DNA from: Halichondria panicea
Taxonomy: Eukaryota; Porifera; Demospongiae; Suberitida; Halichondriidae
NCBI RefSeq assembly: GCF_963675165.1
Contig: NC_087393.1
Coordinates: 3,539,502-3,603,501, forward strand
Direction of reading: 5' to 3'
DNA length: 64,000 bases
The notes below the pieces were generated by a model. It saw nothing but the letters and a program-made list of their open reading frames with translations, searched no databases and had not been told where the DNA came from. Shown here one piece after another: positions 1-12,103 of the stretch (positions within the stretch are counted from its first letter, which is position 1; each line of letters begins with the position of its first letter). Both the position numbers and the translations under genes were made by a program.

Positions 1-243
1 CATTTAGAATAGAGTGTACGAGCGTTATAAAATACATTCATTTGAGAGCTGGGATACTTGTGTGCATAAGAACATTCTAGCTACCCTTTGTTGCTTTAAC
101 ACTGATTATAGTTGGAACGTCTAATACAAGTGTGCTAAATACATGTACATTTACTAGAATGCCTGATCTACATGTACATGTATACAGATAATTATATCAA
201 AGAAACATAGGCCTAAGTGTACACTGTAAAAATGTATTCATAG

Positions 244-1005
244 AGAGAGGGATTGGCAAAGGAAGTGGTACACGTCATGCTTCTACATTGAAGTCTACGT
301 GGCCTGAAGCCATCCCAAGCATGCTATCCATGTTTCGCTCTGAAACTCCCACGAAACCCGGGAAACCTATTGTATCCAATGCATGCTTCTCAAAGACCCC
401 TCCAACACTTAACCTAGTGCCCCCTGATGGTGAGTAGCATTTGGAAGAGAAGAAAAATGATTGTCTGTCGTGAAGTAGCTAGAGGTACACAGAATACCTG
501 TATACCTATAGTACCTATGATATAGCTAAGGCTGTGTAAGTAAGTAGTGTTCTGTGTCCCGAATGGCCATAAGCGATTGGCAGCAGAACTGCTCGTGGAC
601 GTTTTACAGACAGAAAAATTGAATTAAATTCCCACGTTAGAAGTAAGCCTCGATTAAAACTGTGGGAAACACGGATCGGAACTCGAGGTCGCTTCCGTTG
701 CCTCTACTGTATCTATTGTATCTATGGTGTATTTAAATGCTTGCATGCTTCATAATTCTTTTGTAATTCTTTTGTTGAGGCTGCTTATAGGCATGTGTCG
801 TACGTGTTTTTAATTCATTGGTTATTTTTTAGGTACCCCCATTCCTGGTCTGCGTCAGAAGCCTCACATTCACCACCACAGACACGCCCACTCTGTACAT
901 GGGGGGCGGGGAAAAGGCCGAAGAGGGAAACGAAAAACAGGACTGCCTGGCAGTATAGATAGAAGCACAGCCTCTGTTGGTGTGTCTAACACAACACAAA
1001 CATGA
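244..1005 (+). CDS. 3' end of an unidentified plus-strand gene (last two exons)
   Basis: Two exons fit together in frame: 244-429 (acceptor TAG before 244, donor GTGAGT at 430) and 833-1005 (acceptor TTTTTTAG), ending in TGA at 1003-1005. The first exon ends in phase 1 and the second restores it. The visible part encodes about 119 residues. The first exon reads as a Ser/Thr/Pro-rich segment with KPGKPIV and NLVPPDG; the second has a His-rich patch (HIHHHRHAH) followed by a basic, NLS-like stretch (GRGKGRRGKRK) and a Ser/Thr tail. No domain is recognised. The gene must begin left of the window. It converges on the LOTUS gene, whose 3' end lies about 640 bp away on the other strand. The minus-strand open frame over the second exon is a shadow. 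Confidence 0.6.
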
Positions 1006-1647
1006 TAGTTTTGTTTTTGACAAATTTGCAGGAACTATATAATTATGGTATAGCTGTAGTTCACTTCAAACTTTCATTAGTTACCCTATATAATTATATA
1101 CCCCTCGTGCATTTTTTGTGTTTTATATTTTATATACACGATAATGAAACATTATTTAACCCTTTAACCTGCCTTTGACTCGTTATTGTAAATTATTGTT
1201 AGAAAAATATAACCGGTTTTCTATATATCATTTCAGCATTTATAAATTTGCGTATACGTACGTATAATTATACAACTTAGTTTCATAAAACAATTTTTAT
1301 ATGTATAGGCATGTAAATGAACACAATTCATACAGCGGGAGTTCATTAAAGTCTGTAATAAGAAAAACAAATTAACAGATGTAAATTTAAGCAGTTCGGT
1401 AAAGCTTAATTATAAGAGTATTATAATATAAACAAAAATTATTTGCTAGTGAAATCCGGCCAGTTCAAGGTACTATCTGCCCACTAAACAAACAAAAACC
1501 AATATCCACATTGGAGGGCATAATAATTAAACCCAACCAATGCTACTAGTAAGTCACAAAAAATAACATAATTATATAATTATAGTAAGAATGAGCATAA
1601 CAGTTATAACTAAGTTATACAGCGTAATGGTGCATGTGCGTAAAGTT
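1006..1647. other. convergent intergenic spacer
   Basis: AT-rich spacer between two convergent genes. It should hold both 3' UTRs. I see no other gene, no repeat with clear ends and no canonical AATAAA close to either stop codon. Confidence 0.5.
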
Positions 1648-3954
1648 TTAATCGACATCAGATACGGAATCGGTACTCTCGGAAACAGACTCCTGAGCAC
1701 CAGAGGATACGGCTTCTCGGTTCGGTGTGTAGTCGACAGCTGCCAATAAAAACGGACGCCAGTCGGACACCGACTTCTCCCGAATCGAAGCAATCTTTGA
1801 TGACGACCCTACCGAAATATTTCCTTTCAAAAATTGAGAAGTATCACCCACGCCAGGTTTCTGTGATTCCGAGATAGATTCCGGCTCAGTCATGTGACTA
1901 GATACCACACCCATTTCATGAGAATGCTTGTCACCATGGCCTTCGTCAGATCCAGAGTTCTGAGAAAGACAAACCCCAGATGAGCTTGAGAAGGAGCTCC
2001 TGTCATTATCACTGCTAATTGCAGCAGCAGTTGCAGACTGACTTGCGCTAGTACCCAAAGGAGGTTGGCCTGGAAAACGTATAGCCATTGTTGGCTTTTT
2101 CCTAGGAGCCTTCTTTGGTTTTTTCTTGCGCTCTTCAGCCTCCAACTGCTCAATGGCCTGTCCAGAAAGCTCGCCAAAATATGTCAGAAACGGATCCATC
2201 AAGGATGGCGTGAGAGCTCCTCCTGACCGTTCCTTGGCTTTCTTGAACTCTTCTAAAACTTGCTCCGGATTCATACCAGTCGTCAGATAATCTATTGGTT
2301 CAATAGAGTCGTCTAAAACTGTTCGTTCAACCTTTTCTTCTTCCTCTTTACCGAACTTTGGAAGAGGCTCCCCCCTAGCCATAGCTTCAGAAACTAGTAT
2401 CAGTTTCTCAAGCGTGTCATCGAGAGAAGGGTCACTTGGGGGTGGAAGGTCATCATCGAGATAGTCAAAGAGGTCTGGTTGACTCTCAGAGGCAATATTA
2501 TCGTCAAAAGAGTGGGCGTTGGAGATAAGTTCAGCCATCAATTCAGGACCTAATTCTTTCTCAAGGAACCCATATGGAGAGGGATCTACCGTTACCTCGA
2601 GAGGGGGAGTGACAGGTGAGTCACATTTGGTAGCTTCTAACAAAGATCTGAGCTCATCAAAAGTTGAAGGAAGATCGGTAGGATCTGAAACTTTGCTAAT
2701 TGTTGACGGAAAAGAGGATTCAGCTAATGCTGTAGTGAAAGTGTCTTCCTGTATTTCGTCCTGATTATTTTTTATTGCAGAATCAATGGGCACCAAAGTT
2801 CGAGGAGCTGGTATTGGTTTGTTGCAAATCAGCAGAGGAGGTGGTCCCTCCATTGTAATGGGCGGGGTAATAGATGTGGCCACAGTACTAGTTTGTGTTG
2901 TTGTGACAACTGATACGTCCACAGGTGAGTGTTTTGTTGCGGGTGTGGCCTGAGCGACAGAGTCAAAACATGGCCATTCAACACTATTTCCTGCATTCGG
3001 TAATTGGCCGTTGTCTGTAGTGGATACGTCCACAGGTGAGTGTTCTGTTGTGGGTGTGGCCTGAGCAACAGAGTCAAAACATGGCCATTCTACACTATTT
3101 CCTGCACTTGGTAATTGGCCGTTGTCTGTAGGGGGTAATGCATGAGCCCTACGATGTGGGGGGTAGGGTCGACCACTGGGAGCCCACACAAGCCACTTCT
3201 TATTGCCAGCAAAGTTAACTACATTCGAAGCAGTTTGTACTAAAGTCTTTCCAATTTTTTGAATGTCAATGCCGTCTTGATAACCGAAGGATTCTTCGTA
3301 CTTGGCCTCCAATTCGTTGAATGGCAGGCGTCCATTGTTTATTGTCAAGAGGTGTCTCAACTGCTCAGCAGCATAGTTAGGAATTCGTAGCACTAGGGTG
3401 GAGTTGGATGAATCCAAGGAAATCTGTGAGGGAGATATGTTACTTACGACACTGGATGGTTACCACTACATAAATCGATGCAAATATTATTATTCTAATT
3501 GGTGCATACAAAATTATAAGTAACGTCAGTACGTCGCTGCTTCATACATTGAAATTGTAACGTGAATGCATCAGGCTTATTTTGAGAAGCCAGCTGACCA
3601 TAGCTATATAAATGATGCCTGCAACATGCAACATGTGATCGTACCACCATGCATTGTTACCTACACCTACACAATCATTTATAATTATGTTTTCACTCAC
3701 ATAAATATCTAAAAATTCCACTCACGTTTTGTTTAACTTTTAGTAGCTGGAACAGAGCTACAATTTTTTTCATTCCGAAGCTGCTTGGACTGAGATGACA
3801 TCCAAAGTACTCCCGATACAGTTGGGGTAAACCTGTGAGCGGGAGAGTTCTGTTGTGGCCCTTAACAAAAATCAGCTCCGAAAGAAGAAAGACCAGAACC
3901 AGCTGTCGACTGGTGTCAGTGAGAGAGCATTGTTGAGTAGTTGGTTCAAACTGT

Positions 3955-4004
<50 letters not shown>

Positions 4005-7000
4005 ATAATGTGTACATCATTATAGTTGGTGACCAGTGTGTCAGTACATGCTGCATAGCAGATAATTTTCCTTGGTGCAACATTTCGTATTAACCACCCA
4101 GTAAAAATTTACAGCTCAAAAATTGTCCTACAGTTTCCACCACACGAAAATGGGGTACTTGCTATTATCAAGGGCGTATGAAGAGAAGAGGGCATGCAAC
4201 TACTATCTATCAGAAAACAAATGGGCGGGGTCTTATATCTAAAAATAGTAAAGAATGCATTGCACGTGCACCGTTTTTGTGCGTGCACGGTGAAGATATA
4301 CGGAAACTTACAGAGAAAGTAGCTATTCTAGCTAAGCTAACATACTGCAGATGATTGTAGCTCTCTATGCTAGTAAATGATGCTAGTAAATGATGCTAGT
4401 AAATGATGCTAACAATGCTCAGTGACACTAGAAAGTGAGTAGCATAGTCGTACTAGAAGCAACAAGCCAGAAACCACAAACTTTGAGTTGTTGCCTCAAA
4501 TCCTTGGTTTCTTTGACTCCTGTCTTGATGTAGCAGGTATAGCAATCATAGTGTTAAACTACTACGACTCATAAACTAACAGGAGATGTTATACAAGAGA
4601 GATAAACGAGCTAATGGAAGAAAGTAGATAAAAAGTGCCGACTCAGCAGCTTGGATGGGTTTGGAGTTTTTACATAGAAAACATAAGCTCACGTGAATCT
4701 TAATTAATCGTGACCAGCCTCCTCTAGTGGGCGGTTGGCTAAATATAGCATATCCTGCTGACTCATCAGTTTTTTGACGCATACGCAGTTTACATTTTGA
4801 GTTGCATGCCCTCTTCTCTTCATACGCCCTTGCTATTATGGTATACAACACAGAATTCAGTTGGAATCATCAACCATGCAAACACTTCACAGAGAATAAC
4901 GGCTTAAGTGTAGCCAACCAACATGTATCTATTGTAAATTTGTACGTACGTAGGTCTCACCTTCACTACATTCTTAACTGGCTGGTGGTCAAACAATAGC
5001 TCTACAGTGGGCGACCCGTATACGGCACAGCTGAGCTTGTGCCCAAAGCAATCTGCATACAAGACTTCCAGTTCAGAGAGTGGCATGGAGTGCGCTGACG
5101 AAGGACAGTGCACAAAGAGATATTGGAGGTCCAAGGAGAGCTTAAACAGGCAGTCCTGTCGATTGAGTTGAACCAGCGAGTCCCCAACAGACCCTTTTAT
5201 GTATCCAATCTGAAATGAGCAGTCAAGTTTAATGACATAAATAATTATGAAATGACAGAAAGTACATAGGACAAGCGCAGATTATCTAACTAAGATTCGA
5301 TCTCCTTCAGTACGTCTGTATCGTTTTAAAAAGCAATTCTGACCAAGTTAGCTATACCAGTGACTAAAAACAAGGACAAGATTCTATTGTAGATGGCGAC
5401 AACAAAAATAAATCCACATACTACTCTAAGTATGATGGTAAGTCCATACGTATCAGTATATACCTCGAATCTGTCGGTCCTCTTACACAGGCTCTCGTAC
5501 ATGGTCTCTACTGTGGGATGGGCGGGGTCCCGTGCCTCCCTAAAGCACGCCGCCAGCTCTGACAGGGTTTGAGCGTGTTCACGATGCCGTAGCAATAGAC
5601 GCTTGGTCTCCGAGGCGAGTCTCTCAGGATCTTTCTGAGGTGATCCAAAAGGTGATTCTGTGGTCTTTGCTTTAGATGGACTTGCCGAGATTAAAGCCGG
5701 CATTTCATCGAAATCGATTTTACCCATTTGAATATCTGGGGGGCTGGGAACAGGTGGTGGTTTGGTAGCACTTTGTTTCTTAGCAGGAGGACTGGCCAAT
5801 TGTAACCACTCAACTTGTGTAGCCGTAACCTGTATATAGAGTAGATATGATTATTGACACTCGCAGTGCACGTGGAAAATTTGTTACTTAAGCAGCACAC
5901 AGCTACACAGTATATTAGGGTATTTCTTGAGTTTTTAATACCTTAAAGTTGCTCAGTTGTTTGAGAGCCATTTGCAACTGACTTGCCTCTACAGGCTGGT
6001 TGTTGGGGAGACGGAAGGAGTCATTGTACTTCTTAGTGAGGTTAGAGAGGGTCATTGTGTTGGTGTTGCGACTGACCATCAAAGCGGTGACCTCGTCAAC
6101 TAGCACGTCCATTTCGGGGAGCATGGAGACAGCAGGTGCTGTGTATGCGTGTAATTGTTTTGTGTGTGCGTGTGCGTGTGTGTGTGTGGGGGGGGGGGAG
6201 GTATGAATATCCAGATACATAATGGATGGGTAAAGGGGTATGTATATACTGCACAGATATAAAGGGAGTGGTAGACTATATACTTACCATTGGCTCTGCC
6301 TCTGCTTCTGCCTCTTTGAGGTTTAAGGTGAACGGTTCTAGAAGCTCCTTCCCCTTTAAGCTGCAAAATTAGAGTTCAGAGTGAGATACTTGTCAAAGTT
6401 ACATATTAAAACTCTACCATTTAAACAACTCACCTCAATAACATCAGTGATGGCCTCCAGAGCTTTGATCAGTTTGGGGACACCATATTTTGAGATCTGA
6501 AAGCTTTTGCCAAATCTTTCCTTGTAAGTGGGTACCACAGCATTGATGGGTAAGCCATTAGGGTGCGCAGAAAGTAGGTCCTCTATCTCATAGCCAAATA
6601 GCGTTAGTGGCGCAAGAAACACTTTTCTCTGGGCACCCTCACCTTCAAACTGAAGTAAAAAGGGGGAAATGTATTAACCACTGTTGCAACTGAGCTGAAA
6701 CGTTGTCATAAAGACGAAAGCAAGGGACACAAGTAACTTAACCTGGGCAATTATTTTAACAACAAAATTTTATGAGTCAAAGTCAGATTCACAGCACCTG
6801 TAGTGTGGAATTCGGAAGGTTTTCAAGGAGTTTGAGCAGTTTAGGATGCCCATAGAATTGAAGCCTTTCTCCATAGCAATTTTCGTATGAAAACATGAAA
6901 CGATCCAACGTGATCTGATGGTCGGGAAGACTGTACAACAATCGTTCTATTCGTTTCTCACATAAAGTGATACTATCTGTGTTAGTGGCTTCTGGAATAT

Positions 7001-10000
7001 CAATAAGCTCAACCAATTTCAGGTCCCTATCTCCAGTAAGCTGCAAAAAATGGTATTTGATAATAAGATGAAGCCTAAAAAAAGCAAAAAATATGCGTTG
7101 GCCGGGAGTCGAACCCGGATCTATTGCTTGGAAGGCAACAATGCTGACCGTTACACCACCAACGCTTTATTGAACAGTACCTACATTTCATACCTTAACA
7201 ACATCTGGTATTGCTTGCATAAGGTGCACTAACTTCTTTGCATTGTATTTGACCAGAGAAAACTGCTCCTGTTTAAGTTTTAAATATGCCACTGGGTATT
7301 TGGTAAGCAATGTCTTCCTTTCTGGCAGGGAGCTGAGAACTTCAATGCAGTCTTTCTTGAAAAGCTTCACAGATCTTTTGGGGATCTCGTCAATTGCAGA
7401 CGTGTCTGTTTTTTGAGGGGAAGCTGAAGCTGTTAATGGAGGCTCTGTAGATACACTGGCAGCACTAGAAAGTGAGATTTTCTGCTTGGGCTGCATTTTT
7501 ACCTGCAAGGTTGTACAGAGTAGGAAAAAACTGAGACTGCATGGAGTAGTCTAACCGTATAGCAGGTAATTTTCCTGGGGTAAAAAATTCGCTTAACTTG
7601 AACAGCGATAATATTAATTGCCTTCATTACGTACGGGTAAACTATGCCTGCGGTTAACATTTTTTGTAAGGGTCCGCTTTCCCACGAAAATAACAAATTT
7701 TACTCCATGAAATTCTAGCTATACAGTATTCTCCAATTCTCATACTTTTACCTTAGTGAAGTCAAAGAGAAGCTACAAGAAAGCATTGGACTAAATAGGA
7801 AGCAGAGTAGAGAACTATAAAGTTGCTACTTATTTCGGAAGAGGCAGTAATATGTTCAAAATGTGGAAAGAGCTTACCATGGTAGAGAGTCGGACCATAG
7901 TTTCTGTCTTCCCATCTTGGAACGGAACTTCCCGCAACTGAAATTGAGTCACACACCACATTAGTACATTATACTCATCCAGGTACAATGCACATGGTCT
8001 TAAGGCCTATATATAGCCTATATAAGGAGCATTTAATAAGAGAAGTCTGGAACTCTCACCGTGACGCCTGGACAAGCCTCGATCAGCTGTCTTGTACTGT
8101 TGCTTTCTGGGAGATAATCTGACACTCTGAACCCAGACCTGTGATAGAAGGACTGGTACTTCTGCTGGAATGTCCTGTACAAGAAACACAAATTATTGGT
8201 TGGGGTTTGATGGTTTAAACACGAGTAAGGGGGGGAGGTACTAAGACAATACTTAGGAAGATAGATTGGCAAAGGGCCATGCAGTTCTGCGTGGCCAGGT
8301 AACTACTCCAGACATGTACAGTAGGGAGTTGTTGACAATAGCCTAGCTGTGTTGTCAAGAATTGTGCTCGCTTTATTCTCCCCGCCCTTACAAATGATTA
8401 TGACTAACTGCGGAAATGAAGTATCACTAAAATGAGAGTATAGCACTAACCTCAGAGGTAGTTCATTGTTGGGAGTTTGCTTCAAGAAATTGACAAAATC
8501 TTTGGAGAGAGCTGAGATGTCCTTGGGTTCATTGAGTCGAACCATAGTTTCTGTCTTCCCATCTCGCAACTGAAATTGAGTCACACACTACATTAGTATA
8601 CTGGTATTATAGTGCACATGGTCTTAACTATAGCCTATATATAAGGAGCACTTAATTAGAGAAGTCTGGAACTCTCACCATGACGCCTGGACAAGCCTCG
8701 ATCAGCTGTCTTGTACTGTTGCTTTCTGGGAGATAATCTGACACTCTGAACCCAGACCTGTGATAGAAGGACTGGAAATTCTGCTGGAATGTCCTGTACA
8801 AGAAACACAAATTATTGGTTGGGGTTTGATGGTTTAAACACGAGTAAGGGGGGGAGGTACTAAGACAATACTTAGGAAGATAGATTGGCAAAGGGCCATG
8901 CAGTTCTGCGTGGCCAGGTAACTACTCCAGACATGTACAGTAGGGAGTTGTTGACAATAGCCTAGCTGTGTTGTCAAGAATTGTGCTCACTTTATTCTCC
9001 CCACCCTTACAAATGATTATGACTAACTGCGGAAATGAAGTATCGCTAAAATGAGAGTATAGCACTAACCTCAGAGGTAGTTCATTGTTGGGAGTTTGCT
9101 TCAAGAAATTGACAAAATCTTTGGAGAGAGCTGAGATGTCCTTGGGTTCATTGATCACTGTCTTAACAGGTGTTGTGGGACGAGGTAAGAGAGGTTCTCT
9201 CTGTGCAGTCGGCTGTGGACGAGGTAAGAGTGGCTCCTTTTGTGGAGTCGACTGTGTGTGGGGGTGGGGGAAAGGTTGATGAATAACCGCATAGTGCAGT
9301 AAAATATGCAGGTTTTGTTTATGGTTTAACAGTAAATTGTCCCATGCCTTAATTTGTAATTGATGTACAAATAAGGTTAGGACCACTATTTTCCTTTACG
9401 GACACTTGCAAATGTTCTCTACCAGCAAATGCTCTTTACCACAACAAACCAATGGAAAGCAGTATCAAAGAATCCTAACTCTCTAATAGTGCTACAGCCA
9501 CTCACTTCGAGTTGTTGCCGCACCACCATGGTCTCTCTTGCACCACTGGGCCGGAGAACATCCTTCAGCTGAATGCAAATGACAGAAAATAATTATGAGA
9601 ACAGCAGCTGAGTTATCTTAACGACAGATATATTTGCGTAAATAATGTCCAGAAAACTGATATGTGACAAGTAAACATAATTATTATGATAAAGCTTATA
9701 AGACACGAAGGCCCAAAACAAGCTCTGTGCCCTCAAAGAACAGCAATTCCACTCACCGTGATTCCATCACAGGCGAGGATCAGGTCACGAGCAGTGGACC
9801 CGTCTTTCATGTAGTCTGCCACTCTAAACGACTTGTGATAGAAAGTCTGGTACGCCTGCTGGAACTGACTGTGGAGGGAAGGTAAATATTGTAACTAGAA
9901 AAATCATGCACTGTATGTAGGTAGCTATAAATTCGTGAAATAATAACATAAGGTGTCACTCTGAGAATTGAATGTCACAAATTGAATTGTCTTTATGAAT

Positions 10001-10907
10001 GTCACAACACCCATTGTTTTGTCTTCCAAAACACATAGGGACATTGACATAGACCAACCATGGAGCCCCGAAGTAACAGTGTAAATTTATTGAAAAATAG
10101 GTGTGTTATACACATACTTTTGTTGATTCATAATTATGGTCACATACCGCTAATGTAGACTAAACTAGTACTGTAGTGAAACCTGTCGGCCAGTCTGCCC
10201 TTGGGTGATTGCTACAGACAGGTTTTCCTGTACATACCAAAACAGCTCACCTGAAAGGTAGCTCAAAGTAGGGGGGGCTGTGCTTGATGAGGTTAAGGAA
10301 AGCGGCTGAGATTCCTGACAGATTTTTAGGTGCCTGTGCAGGGGGCATAGATTGCGGGACACCGTGCGGTGAGAGGACCACGGAAATGGTGGATGGCCGA
10401 CCCCCAACGAGGGATACATTGGGGATGCTACCGAGGAGCTCTTGAAGAAGCTTCCCACTCGTGTAATGGGGCAGACAACCACCACCAGAGTTTACAAACT
10501 CAAGCACAAAGCTGCAAGAAGAGAATTAATAATTGTAAATTGCAGACAAAACACTTGAAGGGATACAGGAAAAAGACTTCAGGCATGAGTGTCTTGCACT
10601 TAACTTCTAAAAAAGACCACCTCTGCACGTATAAAGGCTACTCCAAAGCATGCAACTCACTCAAGTAGCTTCACTTTATTGTCTGGTAGAGAGTGCAGGA
10701 ATGTCTCGAACTTCTTTCTGAGCACCGAATGGACTTGACGGTTCGTGCCCAATTTGAGCAGGGGACTCAGTTCGTAGAACACGATCACCTGCACAGTGAA
10801 ATAAAACCAATAGTAAGTGCTAATTTATCACACGCACGTATGCGTGGATCATTTGCACAACACATGCAGTGAACCTTTGCAACAGCTGCATAACAAAGTT
10901 GAGCCAT
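1648..10907 (-). CDS. LOTUS/OST-HTH array protein (MARF1 C-terminal-half-like), about 1604 aa
   Basis: Exons on the minus strand: 10907-10875 (weak candidate start), 10788-10661, 10511-10251, 9868-9757, 9568-9506, 9251-9070, 8793-8679, 8569-8451, 8174-8060, 7937-7878, 7772-7752, 7502-7194, 7040-6798, 6649-6434, 6360-6288, 6138-5942, 5829-5464, 5209-4961, 3902-3726, 3423-1648. Phases agree throughout (4815 nt). About 12 LOTUS-like modules can be seen, near residues 30-90, 110-178, 235-298, 311-376, 445-506, 520-580, 595-658, 690-749, 815-871, 885-954, 955-1013 and 1020-1085. They are recognised by the pattern LLxxxPxxxLPLxxLxxxYxxxFG...LxxLLxxIPxVV. LOTUS domains bind RNA (G-quadruplexes) and Vasa-type helicases; vertebrate MARF1 has eight. 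The C-terminal 500 residues are acidic and Ser/Thr-rich, with a KKKPKKAPRKK patch. Exon 1 (MAQLCYAAVAK, donor GTTCAC) is the least certain part; the gene may instead be spliced from further upstream. Confidence 0.82.
2912..3133 (-). repeat. 111-bp coding tandem duplication in the last LOTUS-gene exon
   Basis: Two adjacent 111-bp copies (37 codons each) repeat the protein block TTDNGQLPxAGNSVEW...HSPVDVS. They differ at only a few bases, so the duplication is recent. It lies in the linker after the last LOTUS module and keeps the frame. Confidence 0.85.
3952..4002. repeat. (GT)n microsatellite
   Basis: About 50 bp of GT on the plus strand. In the host LOTUS gene it reads (AC)n and lies about 50 bp upstream of the acceptor of the exon ending at 3902. 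Confidence 0.95.
4169..4832. mobile_element. 664-bp non-autonomous DNA transposon with about 33-bp TIRs
   Basis: The left end CAAGGGCGTATGAAGAGAAG continues to GGGCATGCAACT and is matched by its reverse complement at 4800-4832. Flanks at 4162-4168 and 4833-4839 are both CTATTAT, a likely 7-bp target duplication. No transposase frame is seen. It sits in a LOTUS-gene intron. Similar ends occur near 17521-17557 and 59715. Confidence 0.75.
7095..7165 (-). tRNA. tRNA-Gly (anticodon TCC)
   Basis: The minus strand reads a 71-nt cloverleaf: acceptor stem GCGTTGG pairs with CCAACGC, the D arm contains TGGTGTAACGG (A box), the anticodon loop is CTTCCAA with anticodon TCC, and the T arm contains GGGTTCGACTCCC (B box). 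A T-rich run follows on the minus strand, as for a Pol III terminator. The sequence closely matches animal tRNA-Gly-TCC. It lies inside a 153-bp intron (7041-7193) of the LOTUS gene, on the same strand. Confidence 0.95.
7549..7715. repeat. dispersed repeat with ATAGC-GGTAATTTTC-type ends
   Basis: It starts near TATAGCAGGTAATTTTCCTG and ends with the inverted form TTACTCCATGAAATTCTAGCTATA. The same pattern recurs at 25820-26070, and one-ended copies lie near 21445, 24240 and 40615. It looks like a small inverted-repeat (MITE-like) family. It is intronic here. Confidence 0.55.
7886..9153 (-). repeat. tandem duplication (about 620-650 bp) of a LOTUS exon pair
   Basis: Copy 1 is about 7886-8534 and copy 2 about 8534-9153, with near-identical exons and introns (CCTTGGGTTCATTGA at 8521 and 9140, 619 bp apart). 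Each unit holds one LOTUS second-half exon (8060-8174, 8679-8793) and one first-half coding stretch. The breakpoint lies inside exon 8451-8569. The duplication adds one whole LOTUS module in frame. Confidence 0.9.
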
Positions 10908-11003
10908 TAACCCAAACACCATTCATATGAGCATTGTTATGGCTGCAGATTTTATGTACGTAACTGAATAGTTGATTAACTATAACGACACAATTGATAT
11001 TAC

Positions 11004-11080
11004 AGTGGAACCTCGATTATCTGGCTCTCTATTATCCGGAATCTCGATTATCTGGCTAGGCAATTTTCTCTGAAAATGTG
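11004..11080. repeat. fragment with pogo/Tigger-like termini
   Basis: ACAGTGGAACCTCGATTATC, then two more copies of the TCGATTATC phrase, resembling the ends of the complete elements at 24315 and 52798. No matching right end is seen, so this is a degraded fragment. Confidence 0.5.
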
Positions 11081-11201
11081 CATATTGGATATATATGTTA
11101 TAAATACATGCAGGCTATCAGATTAAAATTCACCTGGCACTACGGAACAGTACCAGTGTGTTTATAGATAGCTATCATAGGTGGGGTTAAGAGACAAAAT
11201 C

Positions 11202-11238
11202 ATGGATGACCCGGCCAACAGACCAAGGTAGGTACGAC

Positions 11239-11286
<48 letters not shown>

Positions 11287-12103
11287 GTTTCACATGTTAT
11301 CATATGCCAAACCTCTACATAAATATAGCTCCAAAAGAGGACGAAGATATTGCATTGGATCAGTACTCATCAGAGACAGACAAGCAGCCCCTTATAGGAG
11401 CAGAGCCACCAAGGCCAATGCTAGCTGCTGAAGTGCACCCCCCACCCAGGTCACTGATCCCCCACAGTATAATCAACAAGTAAACCCATGAATTCGGTAC
11501 TACATATACCTTTAGGCCGAAAACCTTTCATTAACATAACTTGCCACCACAATGTATGGCTGCCACAGCTACAAATAGGAAGTGAATTAGCAAATTATTT
11601 TACGCAGGCAAGGCAAGCTGACACTGCTGTCGTGGTTACACAACTGACAAACTTTGTCTACGAACACGACATTCCATTTTGGATCGGGTCAGATCTGTTT
11701 ATTTACTTATCACTGATCACCGTACTCTGCTGTCTAGTGTTTGGAATTGTTGCAACAATATTCGCATGTGAGTTGAGAAAAATGCTACAGTGCAGCAGTC
11801 TTGTAGATCATACATGACATCAAATGTTTGGATGTTCTTGTCAGTGGGGAATTGTCCAATGTACCAATTAAAACCTTAAGTGAGGGGTGATTCTCTTTGT
11901 AACATACCATAACTCTCTTTCCCTATACTCATAAATATCAAACACACCAGGCTCGCTACAAGAGGAAGAATGGACAAATTGAGGAGGCCAAATACTCAAC
12001 CAAGGGCTCCATTGTCTGCAGTATACTTGTTGTTGTACTGTGTGTCGTTTCCACACTGATCTACTTAGCCGTAAAATACATTCCTCGGAAGAAACTTTTT
12101 TAA
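11202..12103 (+). pseudogene. CD225/dispanin array gene 1 (probably degenerate)
   Basis: Paralogue-style exons are visible: exon 1 11202-11227 (MDDPANRP), exon 2 from about 11329, exon 3 11608-11778, exon 4 11951-12103 ending TAA. Against the array pattern exon 1 has one extra base (26, not 25), which shifts exon 2 out of frame. The usual ATG in exon 2 is TTG. Exon 2 runs into a stop (AACAAGTAA) where siblings have a donor, and the exon 3 donor GTGAGA has become TTGAGA. Exons 3 and 4 are still open: the membrane segment has the double-Cys motif (TVLCC), and exon 4 keeps ARYKRKNGQIEEAK and a second hydrophobic segment. Unusual splicing could rescue it, but the accumulated changes favour a dying copy. 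Confidence 0.6.
11239..11282. repeat. (CA)n microsatellite
   Basis: About 22 CA units in intron 1 of array gene 1, directly after its donor. Confidence 0.95.

Noticed and set aside
829-1023. Minus-strand 64-codon frame at the left edge
   Set aside because: The plus strand there reads as a terminal exon with a good acceptor, matching phase to an upstream exon and a stop; the minus frame is a shadow.
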